Below the pieces are notes generated by a model that had not been told where the DNA came from, did not search any database, and was given only the letters and a program-made list of their open reading frames with translations. Of a DNA stretch of 18,993 nucleotides, positions 15,670 through 18,993 are shown in pieces (the stretch's first letter is position 1; every line of letters begins with the position of its first letter). Made by a program: the position numbers and the translations under genes. Origin of the DNA: CAJQGY01 sp964417685 (GTDB lineage: Bacteria > Pseudomonadota > Gammaproteobacteria > Magnimaribacterales > D2472). Where the stretch lies: contig CAYQIT010000014.1 in NCBI GenBank assembly GCA_964417685.1, forward strand, positions 1 through 18,993. The letters are read 5' to 3'.

Positions 15670-17553
15670 TTACTCCTGAGTAAAAATTTGTTCATTAAGA
15701 TCTATTTTTGCAGTATTAAAAAGATCATCGTTCATAATATCATTCATTCTGTCAGCGAGTCTTTGGGTATCAAAAGGAGTGTATTGATCAACCACCTCTT
15801 GTTTTTCTATATCTGTTGGATAGGTATAAGCATTTAAAGTTATAAAATAATGATCTCCATTCATAGAGGATAGTGATAACTCAGATCCTGGATTTGATTC
15901 AAATAAACTTCTAAGAACATCTTGTGGAAGCAGTGATGAATATCTTTTTATATCTTTAAATGATTCATTTGAAACAAATATATTTTCTTCTATAAAAGTT
16001 TTCTTTTCAGATTCTAAGGATAGGTTTAGATAATCTTTTTCCAATTCAGCTATTTTAATAGAAGCATTGATTTCTATCAGACTTGAATTAACCTCTTCCT
16101 GAACTAACGCAAAAGGTTTTAATTCAGGCTCTTTGATTTCTGATAATGATAGAACGTATATAGTTCCATCTAAATCAACTACCTTTGGAGTGTTTAGCTC
16201 AAGCGAATCATCAAAGACAATATCAGTTATTAAAGTATCATATTCAGCGCTGATACTAGAAAGATTTTGCAACGAAGAGTTCTTGATCTCTTTTGATACA
16301 AAAGTTGCAAGATCATTGATGGTTGAACCTTCAAGAGATAGCTGATCAAGCTCATTAAAGTCATCATTTAGTAAAGCCAATGCCTCAGCACTGATAAGCT
16401 CGTCAATAATTTCACTTGATACCTCTTCAAAGGTTTTGATTTTTTCTTCTAATACCTCTGTTACTTTAAGAATATGATAAGAAGAATCTATTTCTATAAT
16501 TGAGCTTACATCAGCATTCTGCATATCTCTTAGAGCGCTGCCAAATTCTTCTGGAAATACGTCCTCTTCAAAATAATCTAAATTTCCACCTTGATCTTTA
16601 GTAACAATATCCTCGCTATACTCAGCAACAAGATCTTCAAAAGATGAGCCTTCATCCAGCTGGGATTTAATGAGCTCAATTTTTGATAAAGCATCAATGT
16701 CACTTCCATAGTTTGTCTTATCAACCATTATGTGAGAAAACTTCTTTTGGGTATTAGATTGGGTTTTGTTCAAATAATCTTCATAATAATTTGTTGCATA
16801 ATCTTTTGGAATCTCTACCTTATCCATATAATCTGAGCTGGATAAGGAGAAAAATTGAAAGCTTCTTAACTCATCTTCATAAAATAATTCTTGATTATTA
16901 TTGTAGTACTCAACTTGCTCAGTAAGAGTATTTTTTATTGAGTCTTTAAGAGATTGAGAATCTATCTTAACAAAATCAATATCTGCTTTTTTTTCTAAAA
17001 TATTAACTAATTTAGAAATTTCATTGGGTAATTGAAATAAAGAGTCAGATAGAGAGAACCTGTATTTCTCAATAGCATTAATGTTGCCACTTAAATTAAT
17101 ATAATCATTTTTTGAGAATCCATTTTGGTTGGCAACAGCCTCGAATAAAGCTTCATCAAAATTACCATTTTCATCTCTATATGAAGGATCTTGAACTATA
17201 GATTTTTTCGCTCGTTCAACTTCCTCATTATTAAGAAGGCCAAGGGATCTAGCTTCAGAAAGGAATACTTTTTGAGTAATAAGTTCTTGTCTAATTAAAT
17301 CAACTTGTAGTTGTGAGTCTAATTCATTGAAATTAAATTGCTCTCCATAAGTTTCTTTAAGCTTATTCGCTCTAATATTTGCAGCTACTGTGTAGTCTAA
17401 TTCTGTTACCTCTTCCCCATTTATAGATCCCAAAGATCCTGAAAAAACAGTTCCTAAACTAGAGGTTCCTAAAAATACAAAAGGTAACGCCAGTAAAGCA
17501 ATAATAACTACCAGCCTTGGGCCAGATAAAAAATTTCTTAGTGATTCCATCAT
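15670..17553 (-). CDS. ppiD: PpiD-type membrane-anchored periplasmic chaperone
   Basis: This 627-residue protein has one N-terminal membrane anchor (about 12-29) and a large periplasmic part, the layout of PpiD, which sits at the SecYEG exit and assists newly translocated proteins. A SurA-N-like chaperone region (about 40-190) precedes a single parvulin domain at about 271-366 (KFSHIMVDK, GGNLDYFEEDVFPEEF, SSYHILKVTEV). Length is very near E. coli PpiD (623). Its position after hupB matches E. coli lon-hupB-ppiD. Two adjacent ATGs (17553 and 17550) could start it; no Shine-Dalgarno is visible. A perfect TATAAT lies at 17563-17568, only nine nt from the first ATG, so a nearly leaderless transcript is possible. 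PpiD parvulin domains often lack isomerase activity; this cannot be judged here. Confidence 0.92.
   Translation of the reverse strand: MMESLRNFLSGPRLVVIIALLALPFVFLGTSSLGTVFSGSLGSINGEEVTELDYTVAANIRANKLKETYGEQFNFNELDSQLQVDLIRQELITQKVFLSEARSLGLLNNEEVERAKKSIVQDPSYRDENGNFDEALFEAVANQNGFSKNDYINLSGNINAIEKYRFSLSDSLFQLPNEISKLVNILEKKADIDFVKIDSQSLKDSIKNTLTEQVEYYNNNQELFYEDELRSFQFFSLSSSDYMDKVEIPKDYATNYYEDYLNKTQSNTQKKFSHIMVDKTNYGSDIDALSKIELIKSQLDEGSSFEDLVAEYSEDIVTKDQGGNLDYFEEDVFPEEFGSALRDMQNADVSSIIEIDSSYHILKVTEVLEEKIKTFEEVSSEIIDELISAEALALLNDDFNELDQLSLEGSTINDLATFVSKEIKNSSLQNLSSISAEYDTLITDIVFDDSLELNTPKVVDLDGTIYVLSLSEIKEPELKPFALVQEEVNSSLIEINASIKIAELEKDYLNLSLESEKKTFIEENIFVSNESFKDIKRYSSLLPQDVLRSLFESNPGSELSLSSMNGDHYFITLNAYTYPTDIEKQEVVDQYTPFDTQRLADRMNDIMNDDLFNTAKIDLNEQIFTQE
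15673..15677 (-). promoter_or_regulatory. Shine-Dalgarno site that fixes the oppA start
   Basis: AGGAG on the minus strand, inside the last codons of ppiD, lies seven nt before the ATG at 15665. This supports the shorter lipoprotein start over the in-frame ATG at 15695. Confidence 0.8.
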
Positions 17554-17572
17554 AATGTTTGTATTATAAAAT

Positions 17573-17600
17573 AAAAAAAGGGTGCGGAAGCACCCTTTTT
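17573..17600 (-). terminator. Rho-independent terminator of hupB
   Basis: On the minus strand GGGTGC pairs with GCACCC across a four-base TTCC loop (17580-17595). It is flanked by five extra A/T pairs and followed by seven Ts (17573-17579). It starts 16 nt after the hupB stop and separates the abundant hupB message from ppiD. Some readthrough may feed ppiD. Confidence 0.92.
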
Positions 17601-17616
17601 AAAAAGATTAGTAAGT

Positions 17617-17892
17617 TTAGCCTTTAACCTTATCTTTAAGACCTTTACCAGCCTTAAAACCAGGTACTTTAGACGCAGCAATATGCATTGACTCACCAGT
17701 TTGAGGATTTCTACCCTCTCTAGCAGCTCTATGCCTTACTGAAAACGTTCCAAAACCAACTAGTGATACTGAATCACCACTCCCCAAAGCATCACCGATG
17801 CCACCTAATACTGAGTCAACTGCTCTAGCTGCTGAAGCTTTTGAAAGATCCGCACCTGCTGCAACTGCATCAACTAAGTCTGATTTATTCAT
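17617..17892 (-). CDS. hupB: DNA-binding protein HU (beta type)
   Basis: This 91-residue histone-like protein bends and compacts DNA as a dimer. The HU signature GFGTFSVRHRAAREGRNPQTGE is at about 47-68, with the DNA-intercalating proline in RNPQTG at the arm tip. The basic C-terminal helix (KVPGFKAGKGLKDKVKG) is complete. Length and motifs match HU rather than the longer-tailed IHF subunits. It lies 87 bp after lon, as in E. coli, has its own promoter and a strong terminator, and so is probably a short, highly expressed single-gene unit. The ATG has GAGGAG eight nt upstream. Confidence 0.97.
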   Translation of the reverse strand: MNKSDLVDAVAAGADLSKASAARAVDSVLGGIGDALGSGDSVSLVGFGTFSVRHRAAREGRNPQTGESMHIAASKVPGFKAGKGLKDKVKG

Positions 17893-17894
17893 AC

Positions 17895-17933
17895 TAAATA
17901 CTCCTCGTGTAAATTTATTGATAAATACTCCTC
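17895..17933 (-). repeat. Duplicated 12-bp element carrying the hupB ribosome site
   Basis: GAGGAGTATTTA (minus strand) occurs at 17895-17906 and again at 17922-17933, 27 bp apart. The inner copy holds the ribosome site for hupB (17901-17906). The outer copy falls at the predicted transcript start, so it may be only partly transcribed. Confidence 0.7.
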
Positions 17934-17934
17934 T

Positions 17935-17963
17935 ATGAAAAGCCTTTTATGGTTAAAAGTCAA
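17935..17963 (-). promoter_or_regulatory. Candidate hupB promoter
   Basis: On the minus strand TTGACT (17958-17963) is 17 bp from TTTCAT (17935-17940), predicting a start near 17928 and a leader of about 36 nt. The -35 is strong and the -10 weaker. E. coli hupB likewise has promoters in the lon-hupB gap. Confidence 0.5.
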
Positions 17964-17978
17964 GCAAATAAAGGCTTT
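17939..17978 (-). terminator. Long-loop hairpin after lon, possible weak terminator
   Basis: AAAGCCTTT (minus strand, 17970-17978) can pair with AAAGGCTTT (17939-17947) across a 22-base loop, starting one nt after the lon stop. There is only a short T-run behind it. It overlaps the hupB promoter, so it may instead be an operator-like dyad. Confidence 0.35.
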
Positions 17979-17979
17979 A

Positions 17980-18993
17980 TTAATGAGTTTGTTTTTCTTG
18001 ATTTTTTTCATCTGATGACTTTATAGCCTTCTGCTTCTTTGCCTTATTACCTTTCTTTAGTGGTAAAGGTTCTTTTTCAAGAGCAAGTGAGACAATTTCA
18101 TCTACCCACTCTACAGGAATTATATTTAATGAATCTTTTATTTGATCAGGAATCTCTTGAAGATCTGGCTCGTTATCTTTTGGGATAATAACGTTTTTAA
18201 TTCCGCCTCTTTTTGCAGCAAGTAATTTTTCCTTTAAGCCACCTATTTTTAAAATCTGTCCTCTCAATGTAATCTCGCCAGTCATGGCTGTATCCGCTCT
18301 AACAGCAATACCTGTCAGTACTGAAATAAGAGCTATAGCCATAGCGCCACCAGCACTTGGGCCATCCTTAGGAGTAGCACCTTCGGGTACATGAATATGT
18401 ATATCAAACTTTTCATAAAAGTTAGGCTGAATACCTAATGATTCAACGCGAGACCTAACAACAGTTAGTGCAGCTTGAATGGATTCTTGCATCACATCGC
18501 CTAGAGAACCAGTTTTTATAATCCTTCCTTTTCCATCAACATAGGATGATTCAATTGTTAATAATTCTCCTCCAACCTGGGTCCACGCAAGCCCAGTAAC
18601 CTGTCCTATAGAATTATCTTTTTCAGCAATACCAAATTTAAACTTTTTAACACCTGAATATTTTTCGAGCTTTTTATCTGTGATGGTTGTAGGTTTACTT
18701 ATCGGTGTTTTATTAATCAACCTTTCTTTAACTACTTTTCTTAATATCTTTGCAATCTGTCTTTCAAGGCCTCTTACACCTGCTTCTCTTGTGTAATATC
18801 TGATTAGAGACAAGAGCACTTCTTTTTTTAATTTTATCTCCTTCTTGTCGAGACCATTTCTTTCAATTTGCTTAGGTAGCAAATACTTTTCTGCAATATT
18901 TAGTTTTTCATCCTCTATATATCCAGGGATTCTTATAATCTCCATCCTGTCTAATAATGGAGTTGGAATATTTAAACTATTAGCAGTACATAC
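17980..18993 (-). CDS. lon: ATP-dependent protease Lon, 3' part (5' end outside window)
   Basis: The gene runs off the right edge; 337 C-terminal codons are visible. The fragment begins VCTANSLNIPTPLLDRMEI, which is the AAA+ region near sensor-1 and continues to the sensor-2 arginine (REAGVRGLERQ). The Lon protease domain follows, with the catalytic serine in KDGPSAGG (fragment residue 213) and lysine in GGLKEK (fragment residue 256), spaced 43 apart as in E. coli S679/K722. The protein ends in a lysine-rich tail of about 25 residues that differs from E. coli. Lon is the housekeeping protease degrading misfolded and regulatory proteins. The order lon-hupB-ppiD is the standard gammaproteobacterial one. 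The internal methionine at 18945 is not the start, since the frame stays open to the window edge. Confidence 0.97.
   Translation of the reverse strand, partial: VCTANSLNIPTPLLDRMEIIRIPGYIEDEKLNIAEKYLLPKQIERNGLDKKEIKLKKEVLLSLIRYYTREAGVRGLERQIAKILRKVVKERLINKTPISKPTTITDKKLEKYSGVKKFKFGIAEKDNSIGQVTGLAWTQVGGELLTIESSYVDGKGRIIKTGSLGDVMQESIQAALTVVRSRVESLGIQPNFYEKFDIHIHVPEGATPKDGPSAGGAMAIALISVLTGIAVRADTAMTGEITLRGQILKIGGLKEKLLAAKRGGIKNVIIPKDNEPDLQEIPDQIKDSLNIIPVEWVDEIVSLALEKEPLPLKKGNKAKKQKAIKSSDEKNQEKQTH

Noticed and set aside
15665..15695. Longer OppA-like N-terminus from the ATG at 15695
   Set aside because: It would put extra polar residues before the lipoprotein signal, overlap ppiD by 26 bp, and ignore the AGGAG site placed correctly for the ATG at 15665.
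17980..18945. Reading the methionine at 18945 as a short Lon-like protein start
   Set aside because: The frame continues upstream to the window edge with conserved Lon AAA+ residues, so this is a truncated view of full-length lon.

Overview
The window is a compact, AT-rich piece of a gammaproteobacterial chromosome. Two conserved gene neighbourhoods support that class: lon-hupB-ppiD at the right, and gloB/mltD divergent from rnhA-dnaQ in the middle, both also neighbours in E. coli. The low GC, near-absence of intergenic DNA, overlapping genes and large TonB-dependent receptor fit a streamlined marine lineage of the SAR86 type. That last step is inference; no rRNA or marker gene here settles it. 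No mobile elements, CRISPR arrays, tRNAs or rRNAs were seen, and no gene-free stretch exceeds about 135 bases.

Left region (1-7478), nutrient acquisition. The 3' end of an M20-type amidohydrolase (+) converges with a minus-strand pair: a DASS-family anion/dicarboxylate symporter followed 1 nt later by a periplasmic gamma-glutamyltranspeptidase (GGT) homologue. Upstream of these, behind an intrinsic terminator, is a 997-residue TonB-dependent receptor, divergent from a LysR-type regulator. The 133-bp divergent region holds a perfect T-N11-A LysR box and a good sigma70-type promoter for the receptor. The GGT keeps its catalytic threonine but has changed two residues that bind the substrate alpha-amino group in E. 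coli GGT. A possible reading is outer-membrane uptake, periplasmic deacylation and dicarboxylate import under one regulator.

Middle region (7461-12274), housekeeping. rnhA, dnaQ and gltX form a tight minus-strand operon; gltX starts at TTG overlapping the dnaQ stop. Only 22 bp away, gloB and mltD are read on the plus strand and overlap each other.

Right region (12271-18993). Read on the minus strand, the order is lon (3' part), hupB with a strong terminator, ppiD, then a peptide-type ABC transporter: lipoprotein binding protein, OppB-like and OppC-like permeases. The transporter genes are packed directly behind ppiD, and no ATPase gene (oppD/oppF) is present before the block ends against mltD.
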